A stretch of DNA of 64,000 bases. It comes from Psychrobacter aquimaris (GTDB lineage Bacteria; Pseudomonadota; Gammaproteobacteria; Pseudomonadales; Moraxellaceae). The translations under genes were made by a program, and so were the position numbers. Shown in pieces: positions 37,690 to 45,676 of this stretch (position 1 is its first letter; every line of letters begins with the position of its first letter). Below the pieces are notes generated by a model. That model saw nothing but the letters and a program-made list of their open reading frames with translations. It was not told the origin of the DNA and did not search any database. The stretch is taken from positions 62,001 through 126,000 of the forward strand of contig NZ_JABASR010000001.1 in the NCBI RefSeq assembly GCF_016107525.1, read 5' to 3'.

Positions 37690-38175
37690 ATGAGTACTAT
37701 TTATGATTTTACCGCTGAACGTATGGACGGTACTTCACAAGCGTTCTCTGATTACAAAGATAACGTACTATTAATCGTTAATACCGCGAGCAAGTGTGGA
37801 TTCACCCCGCAATTCGAAGGCCTAGAGGCGCTGTATCAGCAATACAAAGATCAAGGATTGGTCGTTATTGGTTTCCCATGTAATCAGTTTGGCAGTCAAG
37901 ATCCAGGCAGTAATGATGAAATTGGCGCATTTTGTCAAAAAAACTATGGTGTCAGCTTCCCGATGATGGCAAAAGTTGATGTCAATGGCAAAGACGCTCA
38001 TCCTATTTTTGATTGGCTTAAAGAGCAAAAGGGTGGCGTATTGACAGACGGTATTAAATGGAATTTCACCAAGTTTTTAGTTGGTAAAGATGGACAGGTT
38101 ATTGACCGCTATGCGCCAACCACCAAACCAGAAGCCATAAAAATGGATATCGAACAAGCATTGGCCAGTAAATAG
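37690..38175 (+). CDS. Glutathione peroxidase family protein
   Basis: 161-residue thiol peroxidase of the BtuE/Gpx family. The peroxidatic residue is cysteine C36 in NTASKCGFTPQ (not selenocysteine), followed by FPCNQFGSQDPG and KWNFTKFLVGKDG, giving the Cys-Gln-Trp-Asn catalytic tetrad. Such cysteine forms usually use thioredoxin rather than glutathione. Two adjacent ATGs exist (37687 and 37690); AAGGA is better spaced for the second. Confidence 0.93.
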   Translation: MSTIYDFTAERMDGTSQAFSDYKDNVLLIVNTASKCGFTPQFEGLEALYQQYKDQGLVVIGFPCNQFGSQDPGSNDEIGAFCQKNYGVSFPMMAKVDVNGKDAHPIFDWLKEQKGGVLTDGIKWNFTKFLVGKDGQVIDRYAPTTKPEAIKMDIEQALASK

Positions 38176-38291
38176 GGTCATGCTTGAAAATTTATTGGTT
38201 TTTTATAAAAATATAAATCCAATTAAAACATAGGCTTGTCAGATTAATAAATAAAAACCTATAAAATACGTTAAAAAACTGAAAATACTGT

Positions 38292-38319
38292 TTGACAGCC
38301 ATGTGTAAATCTATATAAT
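38292..38319 (+). promoter_or_regulatory. Strong promoter of the tRNA-Val/tRNA-Asp unit
   Basis: TTGACA at 38292-38297 and TATAAT at 38314-38319 with a 16-base spacer: both hexamers are full consensus. Transcription should begin near 38326, giving a leader of about 150 bases. Confidence 0.88.
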
Positions 38320-38412
38320 ACACACCCACAGCAAGGGGACTTAATTAAGTTCAATGTTGTTAGAATTTTTACTGAATTAAAGCGTGACAACTTTAAAGAT
38401 TAAACTTTCTAT

Positions 38413-38453
38413 AAAATTCCCTTTAAGGAATTTTAACTTGCGGAGTTAAAATT
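38413..38453 (+). promoter_or_regulatory. Overlapping alternative hairpins in the tRNA leader
   Basis: AAAATTCC (38413-38420) can pair with GGAATTTT (38427-38434), or AATTTTAACT (38429-38438) with AGTTAAAATT (38444-38453). Both stems are perfect and share bases 38429-38434, so they exclude each other. Confidence 0.5.
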
Positions 38454-38478
38454 GCATTGCAATTTTTAATGCTTCTCA

Positions 38479-38554
38479 GGGTGATTAGCTCAGTTGGTAG
38501 AGCGTCTGCCTTACACGCAGAATGTCGGCGGTTCGAATCCGTCATCACCCACCA
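38479..38554 (+). tRNA. tRNA-Val (anticodon TAC)
   Basis: 76-nt cloverleaf: acceptor GGGTGAT / ATCACCC, D-arm AGCTCAGTTGGTAGAGC, anticodon loop CTTACAC with anticodon TAC, T-arm with GTTCGAATC, encoded CCA. Confidence 0.96.
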
Positions 38555-38608
38555 CTACTTTAGCGAAGTGGGCCTCTTTATAAAGGTAAAATGCTAAAAA
38601 CGACCTAA

Positions 38609-38685
38609 GCAGCGGTAGTTCAGTTGGTTAGAATACCGGCCTGTCACGCCGGGGGTCGCGGGTTCGAGTCCCGTCCGCTGCGCCA
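38609..38685 (+). tRNA. tRNA-Asp (anticodon GTC)
   Basis: 77-nt cloverleaf: acceptor GCAGCGG / CCGCTGC, anticodon GTC in CCTGTCACGCC, T-arm GTTCGAGTC, discriminator G, encoded CCA. It shares a transcript with tRNA-Val, 54 bases upstream. Confidence 0.96.
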
Positions 38686-38727
38686 TATTTAAAACGAATT
38701 TAAACTTTCGAGTTTAAGCAAGTTTCG

Positions 38728-38758
38728 CCTCAAACATAATTTTGTTTGGGGTTTTTTT
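38728..38758 (+). terminator. Terminator of the tRNA unit
   Basis: CCTCAAAC / GTTTGGGG stem (one G-T pair) followed by seven T residues. Confidence 0.78.
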
Positions 38759-38919
38759 GTGTCTAAAATTTCTATTGAAGCCTTTATCCATAAAGGTTGG
38801 CTATTTTTTCTTTACGATCATATCTTTGATAAATTCAAGTGAGAAAATCTTACTCTCTAAAAATTGCTGACCACCTGCTGGGTGAACAAAAGGTGAGCGA
38901 TTTCTCGATTAAACACGCC

Positions 38920-40401
38920 CTATGATCCTTTTAATAACTGTACATTGACTTGAAAGTAATACTCATCCTTAATGGTAATACTGACTTTGCCGTTATGGGC
39001 ATTGACGATCGCTTGTACGATGGCCAATCCCAACCCTGTGCCCGAGTGCTGGCCATTGGATTTGTCATGACGATAAAAGCGCTCAAACAGTCTATCTGCT
39101 TCCGCTTGATTTAGGGGCGTCTGCAAGCGGTTAGTGATGGTGATGCTTAGCGATGGCTGCTGAACGGTTTCTTTAAGAGTGTGAGCGTTATTTTTTATGA
39201 GGCTAGCAGTCTTAGAAATGGCTGTAATAGTAATGATACTGTCGCTGGCGGCATAGTAAATCGCATTGGATATCAGGTTGGCAAACAGCCTTTGTAACAA
39301 GCTCTCATCTCCTAATACCACATCAAACTCACCTTTTTTTTCAAAAGAGATACCGCGCTCTTCGGCTATCAGCTCAAAATAATCGATGAGCTTAATTATC
39401 AGTGAGTCGGTATCGACAAGATGACGTTGTGAGTCGTAGAGACCTTTTTGAGTTTTTGCTAGCAATAGCATATTGTTAATTAGCACGGATAGTTGCTTGA
39501 GCGTGTCGTGTTGATGATGTAGCTGCTCGACATATTCTTGATGGTCTCTAGGTTTACTGAGCATCACTTGAGTTTGGGTGCTTAACGTTGCCAGTGGTGT
39601 GCGCAGTTCGTGAGCAATGTCATCTGAAAACTGTGATAGTGAAGCAAAGTTGTGTTCGAGTTTATCCATCATGGCGTTATAGGCGTCAGCCAAGGGTCGC
39701 AGCTCGCTTGGCATTTCAGATACGATGATTCTATCGTCTAACTGCTCGGCGTTGATACGTGTCATTTTTTGGCTGATGGTCGCTAAGGGGGCAAATCCTA
39801 GATAGACACTAAAAGCCGCGACTGATACCAATATAAAAGTAATCGCAATAAGTATCAGGATAAGATGGCGATTAAACTGGGCAAGGTATTGATGATGCAC
39901 ATCAATCGGTAGCGCGATTAATGCCAAACGATTAGAGTGCTCAATGACCAGCGCGCGAAAATGACGATTATTAAGCTGCAAGTCAAAGGGTTGATTGTGG
40001 TGCTGCTGCCATAGTTTTTCGATTAATTGGGTATCATTGAACTTATCAATAAAATCCTTTGGCTGACTATTAATGACTTGTCCATTATGGTCAGTGATAA
40101 TTATTTTGACTTCATAATCTGGTCGAAAGGTATCCATCACAGATGATGCTGTATTGGCTAGATGAGTGGTAGCGGTAAGGTCGTTAGCGCGTTGAGCATC
40201 GGATGGCAAATCTGTCATGTACTGCCGTAAATTAAACGCAGCTTGAGTCAATATCTCGGAATCCATTTGTTTAAAATGATTATTGACCGAACGCTGTATC
40301 CATATGTACAAAAAAGCTTGAGATATCAGCACACATACCGTTAATACTAGAGTGGTGCGCCACAGTAATGACAAGCGTCGATGCGCTGATTTATATGCCA
40401 T
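38920..40401 (-). CDS. Copper-type sensor histidine kinase (CusS/CopS-like)
   Basis: Inner-membrane kinase with two transmembrane helices (residues about 14-34 and 180-203) enclosing a periplasmic sensor domain, then HAMP (about 205-255), HisKA with phosphoryl His in DDIAHELRTPLATL, and HATPase (NLISNAIYYA, GTGLGLAIVQAIV). The 493-residue layout fits heavy-metal sensor kinases. It starts one base after the stop of the response regulator gene, so the two are translationally coupled. The copper box in the divergent promoter and the DUF411/DUF305 genes point to copper or silver as signal; this is inference from context. Confidence 0.88.
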   Translation of the reverse strand: MAYKSAHRRLSLLWRTTLVLTVCVLISQAFLYIWIQRSVNNHFKQMDSEILTQAAFNLRQYMTDLPSDAQRANDLTATTHLANTASSVMDTFRPDYEVKIIITDHNGQVINSQPKDFIDKFNDTQLIEKLWQQHHNQPFDLQLNNRHFRALVIEHSNRLALIALPIDVHHQYLAQFNRHLILILIAITFILVSVAAFSVYLGFAPLATISQKMTRINAEQLDDRIIVSEMPSELRPLADAYNAMMDKLEHNFASLSQFSDDIAHELRTPLATLSTQTQVMLSKPRDHQEYVEQLHHQHDTLKQLSVLINNMLLLAKTQKGLYDSQRHLVDTDSLIIKLIDYFELIAEERGISFEKKGEFDVVLGDESLLQRLFANLISNAIYYAASDSIITITAISKTASLIKNNAHTLKETVQQPSLSITITNRLQTPLNQAEADRLFERFYRHDKSNGQHSGTGLGLAIVQAIVNAHNGKVSITIKDEYYFQVNVQLLKGS

Positions 40402-40402
40402 G

Positions 40403-41170
40403 CTATTTCACTTCAAGAGGATTGATTTTAGAGATAGTATTAGCCTCATTACTCATATCGATGTTGGTTTCATTATTGACTGTAGCATCGCTATCTTCCA
40501 CTTCTAGTTTATAGCCCATGCCACGTACGGTATGAATGAGCTTATTTTCAAAGTCATCATCGATTTTACTTCGTAAGCGTCTTATTGCCACATCAATCAC
40601 ATTGGTATCGCTATCAAAATTCATATCCCATACTTGTGAAGCGATGACAGAGCGAGGCAATACTTCGCCTTGATGCTCAAGTAAAAACTGTAATAGAGCA
40701 AATTCTTTGGCCGTTAATTTGATAGAACACTTATCTCGATGCACACTACGTTTGGCGATATCCATTTTTAAATCAGCCATTTGAAGCACTGTGCTGGCGT
40801 AATCTGTTTGATTGGCACGGCGTAGTAAGCTTTTGATTCTGACCAGCAGCTCAGCGAAGGCAAAAGGCTTGGTGAGATAGTCATCACCGCCAATCTCAAT
40901 GCCTTTTATTCGGTCGCTAAGGTCATCTTTTGCGGTCAAAAATAACACAGGGGTGGTGTTACCAGCAGCGCGATATTTACTGACCAACTCAAAACCACTG
41001 ACATCAGGCAGCATCACATCCATCACCACGACATTGAAGTCCTCAGTCATCAGTGCATGATAACCATCTAAACCTGTTGTTTTATGCTCAACGATAAAGC
41101 CTGCCTCGCTTAAACCTTTTTTAATATAGTCGCCAAGCGATAATTCATCTTCGACTAACAATACTTTCAT
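40403..41170 (-). CDS. OmpR-family response regulator (CusR/CopR-like)
   Basis: Receiver domain at residues 1-120 (VLLVEDELSLGDYIKKGL, phosphorylated Asp in VVMDVMLPDVSG, Lys in LTKPF) and winged-helix DNA-binding domain at about 130-225 (VIDVAIRRLRSKID, TVRGMGYKLE), plus a 30-residue polar tail. The start is set at MKVLLVEDE (41170); the longer reading frame upstream overlaps the promoter. It resembles CusR/CopR/PcoR proteins, and the palindrome at 41268-41291 is nearly the known CusR box, so it probably activates both its own operon and the divergent DUF411 gene. Confidence 0.9.
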   Translation of the reverse strand: MKVLLVEDELSLGDYIKKGLSEAGFIVEHKTTGLDGYHALMTEDFNVVVMDVMLPDVSGFELVSKYRAAGNTTPVLFLTAKDDLSDRIKGIEIGGDDYLTKPFAFAELLVRIKSLLRRANQTDYASTVLQMADLKMDIAKRSVHRDKCSIKLTAKEFALLQFLLEHQGEVLPRSVIASQVWDMNFDSDTNVIDVAIRRLRSKIDDDFENKLIHTVRGMGYKLEVEDSDATVNNETNIDMSNEANTISKINPLEVK

Positions 41171-41267
41171 AGCATACTCGAACCAATTGTTTAGGGTGTC
41201 ATCAATATAAATGTTTCTATTATTATCAATCATAGAGTAATACTTGCAATAAACCTATATTCAGGCT

Positions 41268-41291
41268 TCAAGATGACAAAATTGTCATCTT
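41268..41291. promoter_or_regulatory. Copper box (CusR/CopR-type operator)
   Basis: CAAGATGACAA and TTGTCATCTTG form a perfect 11-bp dyad with a 2-base spacer. The core matches the known CusR/CopR/PcoR box AAAATGACAAnnTTGTCATTTT in 18 or more of 20 fixed positions. It lies between the divergent regulator and DUF411 genes, 85 bases from the latter start. Confidence 0.85.
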
Positions 41292-41375
41292 GGCGTCATC
41301 TGACTGTCAGAGTCGTTATGCTAGTTTGGCTTCAGTACATCCTACTTTCAATATTAAACACTATGAGAAGCCTCT

Positions 41376-41957
41376 ATGATTGCTTTTACCGTTAAGTTTT
41401 TTCGAGGGGCAGCGATCTTATCAACCGCTGTTATATTATCAGCGTGCGGGCAATCTGACATCAACGCTTCTAATGCTAGCTCATCTACTGCCAATGCCTC
41501 TAACGCCAGCAGTGGTGAGGCAAACGCTATACAGATTAAGCAAACAGTAACGCCAGCCAACAATCCAGACCTGCTCAAGAAGGTGTCAGCCACTGTCTAT
41601 AAAGATGCTAATTGTAGCTGTTGTAAAGAATGGATAGGGCACGCAGAAGATAACGGGTTAACGACGACTACTCATGATGTTGCAGACTTGTCATTATTTA
41701 AAGAGCGTTACGGTGTGCCTACTGAGATGCGCTCTTGCCATACCGCGGTTACCAGTGATGGTTATGTCATCGAAGGTCATGTTCCTGCTAAATATGTGGC
41801 TGAGTTTTTACAAAACCCACCAAAGCAAGCCATTGGTTTGGTGGTACCGGGTATGGAATATCAAGATAAATTCATGCCATACCAAATTATGCAAATAAAC
41901 AAGGATGGCACAAACCAAGTATACGCTGAGGTTGAGTTCGCAGAGCAGCAGCTATAA
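41376..41957 (+). CDS. DUF411 metal-binding lipoprotein
   Basis: 193-residue predicted lipoprotein: lipobox VILSAC near residue 24, then a 40-residue Ser/Asn/Ala spacer, then a DUF411 domain from about 70 (VYKDANCSCCKEWIGHAED, MRSCHTAV, YVIEGHVPA, GLVVPGM). The CxCC motif and the later Cys-His pair are likely metal ligands. DUF411 proteins occur with copper-resistance genes. It is preceded by a copper box and followed by two DUF305 genes on the same strand. A 13-base match to a repeat-element end follows directly after its stop codon. Confidence 0.88.
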   Translation: MIAFTVKFFRGAAILSTAVILSACGQSDINASNASSSTANASNASSGEANAIQIKQTVTPANNPDLLKKVSATVYKDANCSCCKEWIGHAEDNGLTTTTHDVADLSLFKERYGVPTEMRSCHTAVTSDGYVIEGHVPAKYVAEFLQNPPKQAIGLVVPGMEYQDKFMPYQIMQINKDGTNQVYAEVEFAEQQL

Positions 41958-41960
41958 GTT

Positions 41961-41973
41961 AGGATACGCCCTA
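41961..41973. mobile_element. Solo end of the MITE-like element
   Basis: AGGATACGCCCTA is identical to the right terminus of copy A. The matching left end is not found nearby, so this looks like a decayed remnant. Confidence 0.45.
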
Positions 41974-42046
41974 ATACTTTAGATAGATGTTTTACATTTC
42001 AGCTACTTATTGTGGTACTGATCGCGGCATTGATGGAGACTGACTG

Positions 42047-42514
42047 ATGACTCATACAGAGCAAAAACAGATGAACCCTTATATAAAGTTCACCCTTATG
42101 ATTCTGACGTCTACCGTGGTGATGTATATCATGATGTACTTCAATACTTATGAGTGGGATCATATTTATTTTAGTGAGACCAGAGCTTATATGGCACTAT
42201 ATATGGGCGCAGGCATGGTAGTGATTATGCTCGCCTTTATGACCAACATGTATAAGAAAACTAAGGTCAACTTAATGATTTATGGTCTTAGTGTGCTGAT
42301 GTTTGCCGTGGGTATATGGGGCGTCAGGTCTCAAGCAACCGTCGATCAAGTGGATTGGATGCAGGCTATGATACCGCATCATTCAATTGCGATCTTAACC
42401 AGCTCAAGAGCCGATATAGAAGACCCTAGAGTACAGCAACTTGCTGACGACATCATCGAAGCACAAAAACGTGAAATTAAAGAGATGCAGGCACTGATCG
42501 AAGCATTAGAATAA
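42047..42514 (+). CDS. DUF305 membrane protein
   Basis: 155 residues: three hydrophobic segments (about 14-30, 47-68 and 77-93) and a C-terminal DUF305 half domain (WMQAMIPHHSIAILTSSRAD and IIEAQKREIKEMQALI). DUF305 is a ferritin-like helical domain often found with copper genes, with the HH pair as a possible metal site. It lies between the DUF411 and double-DUF305 genes, in the same direction. Confidence 0.85.
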   Translation: MTHTEQKQMNPYIKFTLMILTSTVVMYIMMYFNTYEWDHIYFSETRAYMALYMGAGMVVIMLAFMTNMYKKTKVNLMIYGLSVLMFAVGIWGVRSQATVDQVDWMQAMIPHHSIAILTSSRADIEDPRVQQLADDIIEAQKREIKEMQALIEALE

Positions 42515-42640
42515 ATAGCCTTAAAACACACTACTTTTAGCACATAAATTAAATGATTTTTTCCAATTGGTGGATCTTAACTGATTTGCCAGTTTTTATA
42601 TGAATCATAACAACCAAACGATCGTAATTAAGGATCTACC

Positions 42641-43375
42641 ATGAAAATGATAAGAAACTCACGTCTTGCCATACTTGCAGTTAGTGTCAGTGCCGTGATG
42701 ATGCTTGGCGCTTGTCAGCCGACGAATGACGTAACAGATGCTACTGTCAAAGACGCGGCGGCTCCCGTTAATAATGCGACAACAGACACTACCACGGTGA
42801 ATGCGCATGCAGGTCATGATATGTCAGGCGATGCGATGACTGGCATACATGGAGAGTATAATGACTCTATGACTAAGATGCATGATGAGATGATGGCAGG
42901 TATGGCATACAACGATCCCGATGCTGCCTTTGCTCAAGGAATGCTCGGTCACCATATTGGTGCTGTTGATATGGCAGAGATTCAGCTAAAGTATGGTACG
43001 GATGCAGAAATGCGTCAGTTGGCACAAGAGATTATTGACGCTCAGAAAGCTGAAATTGAGCAAATGCAGAGTTGGCTTGTCAACAATCCTGATGCTGCTG
43101 AGCCAACGTCTGATACTGAAGCCATGCAGACAGCTTACGCTAAGGGTATGGATGCGATGCATAGTGAAATGATGGCAGGTATCGCTGACCCTAACCCCGA
43201 TATGGCATTTGCTCGCGGTATGTTGCCGCATCATATTGGCGCAGTAGATATGGCAAAAATACAGCTAAAGTATGGCAAAAATGCAGAAATGCGTAAATTG
43301 GCACAAAAAATAATTGACGCGCAGCAGCCTGAAATTGAGCAAATGCAAAACTGGATAGCCAAGCACAATAGTTAA
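42641..43375 (+). CDS. Lipoprotein with two tandem DUF305 domains
   Basis: 244-residue predicted lipoprotein (lipobox MMLGAC, Cys near residue 25). The mature part has a Thr/Asp spacer with HAGHDMSGD, then two near-identical DUF305 repeats: residues about 75-150 and 165-243. Each contains MHxEMMAG, a GMLxHHIGAVDMA segment and IIDAQ...EIEQMQ. The HH and Met residues are plausible Cu(I) ligands, as in the cyanobacterial copper protein CopM, which also has DUF305. The strong identity of the repeats suggests a recent internal duplication. Confidence 0.87.
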   Translation: MKMIRNSRLAILAVSVSAVMMLGACQPTNDVTDATVKDAAAPVNNATTDTTTVNAHAGHDMSGDAMTGIHGEYNDSMTKMHDEMMAGMAYNDPDAAFAQGMLGHHIGAVDMAEIQLKYGTDAEMRQLAQEIIDAQKAEIEQMQSWLVNNPDAAEPTSDTEAMQTAYAKGMDAMHSEMMAGIADPNPDMAFARGMLPHHIGAVDMAKIQLKYGKNAEMRKLAQKIIDAQQPEIEQMQNWIAKHNS

Positions 43376-43473
43376 ATAATGAGTGCTTAAGGATATTGTT
43401 TTGAACAGGTATTTGCTTTTTGTAGGTAGATAACAACTATACTACTTATCCATTTATAAAAAGAACAGCCATA

Positions 43474-43506
43474 AAAAAACCCTCATCAAAGAGATGAGGG
43501 TTTTGG
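43474..43506. terminator. Bidirectional terminator between DUF305 gene and tRNA-Asn
   Basis: CCCTCATC / GATGAGGG stem with a 5-base loop, A-run left and T-run right; on the minus strand it ends the tRNA-Asn transcript. Confidence 0.85.
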
Positions 43507-43557
43507 CAAATGCCATAATTGAATCAAAGATGATTCAAGAAATTTACTACTAAAATG

Positions 43558-43633
43558 TGGCTCTCCAACCTGGGCTCGAACCAGGGACACACGGATTAAC
43601 AGTCCGTTGCTCTACCAACTGAGCTATTGGAGA
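43558..43633 (-). tRNA. tRNA-Asn (anticodon GTT)
   Basis: 76-nt cloverleaf on the minus strand: acceptor TCTCCAA / TTGGAGA, anticodon GTT in GGACTGTTAATCC, T-arm GTTCGAGCC, discriminator G, encoded CCA. Confidence 0.96.
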
Positions 43634-43831
43634 ATAAGCTGCAAGTCTTTAAAACCTTACAACGAGCCTTAGAAGTCTCTAACGAGTTCTTGCTAAGTGG
43701 GGCGTATTCTAGCAAAAATAAAAAATACGTCAAGCCTTTTTTGCATAATTATCAAAGATTATTATTTTAATAAGGTTATAAGGTGTTTTGCGAGGTTTTT
43801 TGCCAAAAAATCTAGCAATTGCGAGATGAAT

Positions 43832-43863
43832 AAAAAAACGCCACATAGAGGATAGGTGGCGTC
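43832..43863 (-). terminator. Terminator after aspC
   Basis: On the minus strand a GACGCCAC / GTGGCGTT stem is followed by seven T residues. Confidence 0.8.
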
Positions 43864-43932
43864 TTCGTTTATAATCACATTTTTAAGCACATGTCTAAGC
43901 GTAGTAATTTTAAGACAGTGGCTGTTTAGTCT

Positions 43933-45135
43933 TTATTCAGCAACGTCTAAATCAGCTACCGCTTTTTCGATACGTGATAAGGCATCTTTTAGCGTCGCTT
44001 CATCAGTCGCGTAAGAGATGCGCATATAGCCACCGAGACCGAAGGCGTCACCAGGCACCACTGCAACGCCAACTTTCTCTAATAACCATTCTGAAAACTC
44101 AGTACATGATGATAGGCCAGCGGCTTTGATGAGTGGTACGATATTTGGATACACATAGAATGCGCCATCAGGACGCAGGCAAGTAATCCCTTTGATCGCG
44201 TTCAAACCATCAACAACTAGGTCACAGCGCTTCTCAAAGGCGGCTACCATCGGCTCTAGTACGCTTTGATCGCCACTGATCGCTGCTTCTGCAGCCACTT
44301 GGCTGATAGAAGTTGGGCATGAGGTAGATTGTGACTGTACCTTTTTCATCGCCCCAATCAGTTTGGCAGGGCCACCGGCGTAACCAATACGCCAACCAGT
44401 CATCGCATAGGCTTTTGACACGCCATTTAAAATAATCGCCCGCTCTTTTAGCTCAGGTGCTGCATTCAAAATATTGTAGAACTTATCACCCGTCCAGCGG
44501 ATGTGCTCATACATGTCATCTGAAACAACATAGACTTGTGGGTGCTTTTTCAGCACTTCAGCGATGGCTTTTAGCTCGTCCAACGTGTAAATCATACCTG
44601 TTGGGTTAGAAGGGCTGTTCAATACCAACATTTTGGTTTTGTCAGTGATGGCATCTTCTAGCTGCTCAGGGGTGATTTTGAAGTCTTGCTCGGCTGGACA
44701 TTTAACGATGACTGGCACGCCTTCAGCAATGATGACCATGTCAGGATAGCTGACCCAGTAAGGTGCTGGGATGATGACTTCGTCGCCAGGATTGATAAAT
44801 GCTTGGGCAAGGTTAAAGAATGATTGCTTACCACCGACGGATACTAGGATTTCATTTGGCTCATAGCTAATGTCGTTATCACGTTTGAACTTTTCAATGA
44901 TGGCTTTTTTGAGCTCTGGCGTACCATCGACAGCGGTGTATTTGGTAAAACCGTCATTAATGGCATCGATTGCTGCTTTTTTGATGTGTTCAGGGGTATC
45001 AAAATCAGGTTCACCAGCGCCCAAACCGATAATATCTTTACCAGCTGCTTTTAGCTCTTTGGCTTTATTAGTAATTGCTAGCGTGGGTGATGGTTTAATG
45101 TTATTAACACGGTTAGACAGTTGCAACTCGCTCAT
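43933..45135 (-). CDS. aspC: Aspartate aminotransferase, class Ib
   Basis: PLP enzyme that interconverts aspartate and oxaloacetate with glutamate and 2-oxoglutarate. The PLP lysine is in LNGVSKAYAMTGWRIGYAGG; NSPSNPTG, SDDMYEHIRW and the C-terminal Arg in GGYMRISYA follow class Ib enzymes (Thermus/Rhizobium type) more than E. coli AspC. The 400-residue length fits. AAGGA 7 bases upstream supports the start. Two palindromes lie upstream in the 45.1-45.7 kb gap, and a terminator follows. Confidence 0.92.
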   Translation of the reverse strand: MSELQLSNRVNNIKPSPTLAITNKAKELKAAGKDIIGLGAGEPDFDTPEHIKKAAIDAINDGFTKYTAVDGTPELKKAIIEKFKRDNDISYEPNEILVSVGGKQSFFNLAQAFINPGDEVIIPAPYWVSYPDMVIIAEGVPVIVKCPAEQDFKITPEQLEDAITDKTKMLVLNSPSNPTGMIYTLDELKAIAEVLKKHPQVYVVSDDMYEHIRWTGDKFYNILNAAPELKERAIILNGVSKAYAMTGWRIGYAGGPAKLIGAMKKVQSQSTSCPTSISQVAAEAAISGDQSVLEPMVAAFEKRCDLVVDGLNAIKGITCLRPDGAFYVYPNIVPLIKAAGLSSCTEFSEWLLEKVGVAVVPGDAFGLGGYMRISYATDEATLKDALSRIEKAVADLDVAE

Positions 45136-45676
45136 GAGAGATCCTTTTTATAGTGGAGTGGGATTGATGAAGCGCTATTATTAATTATATAACGTTTTAT
45201 ATGTTATCAGGACACGATGTCAGACAGTTTAAAAAACTGTCGCAACGAAAGTTCATTTTTGAAAATGAATAACGGTCAATAAACATAATCGCTTCTAACA
45301 GGATGGATATTTTCATTATAAACACGCTGATTAATCAGCCATTTAATTCAAAGATACTTTTGATTTTTAGTATTGTAGCATGCCGTAATTAGGCTGTCTT
45401 ATAAGGCTAGTAACATAAAATGACGGACTTATGAGCAATTTCTCCGGTGCGCTAGAACATGCAAGTTCAGTCAGTTAAGAGACGTATTGATTGCGAAACC
45501 ACAACAATAAACCTATAGCCTTGCGCTATGATTGTTTAGATTTAATAAAAAAAATGGATGATACCTTAATAAAATAAGGTCAATGCTATCAGCTGAAACA
45601 AGATAACAGGTAAGTATTTAAGATTTAGATACATGGTGAGTTTTGTACTATCAGCACAAATAAAAGGATATTTACG
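45136..45676. other. Divergent intergenic region aspC / lipid cluster
   Basis: 541 bases without a gene. It contains two close perfect dyads, GACAGTTT aaa AAACTGTC (45223-45241) and TTCATTTT tg AAAATGAA (45252-45269), 88-134 bases upstream of aspC. Promoters for both flanking genes must lie here but no consensus pair stands out. Confidence 0.45.

Noticed and set aside
38913-38922. ACACGCCCTA, a 10-base match to the MITE end, at the sensor kinase 3' end
   Set aside because: A 10-base match is expected by chance fairly often in this length, and no other part of the element is seen.
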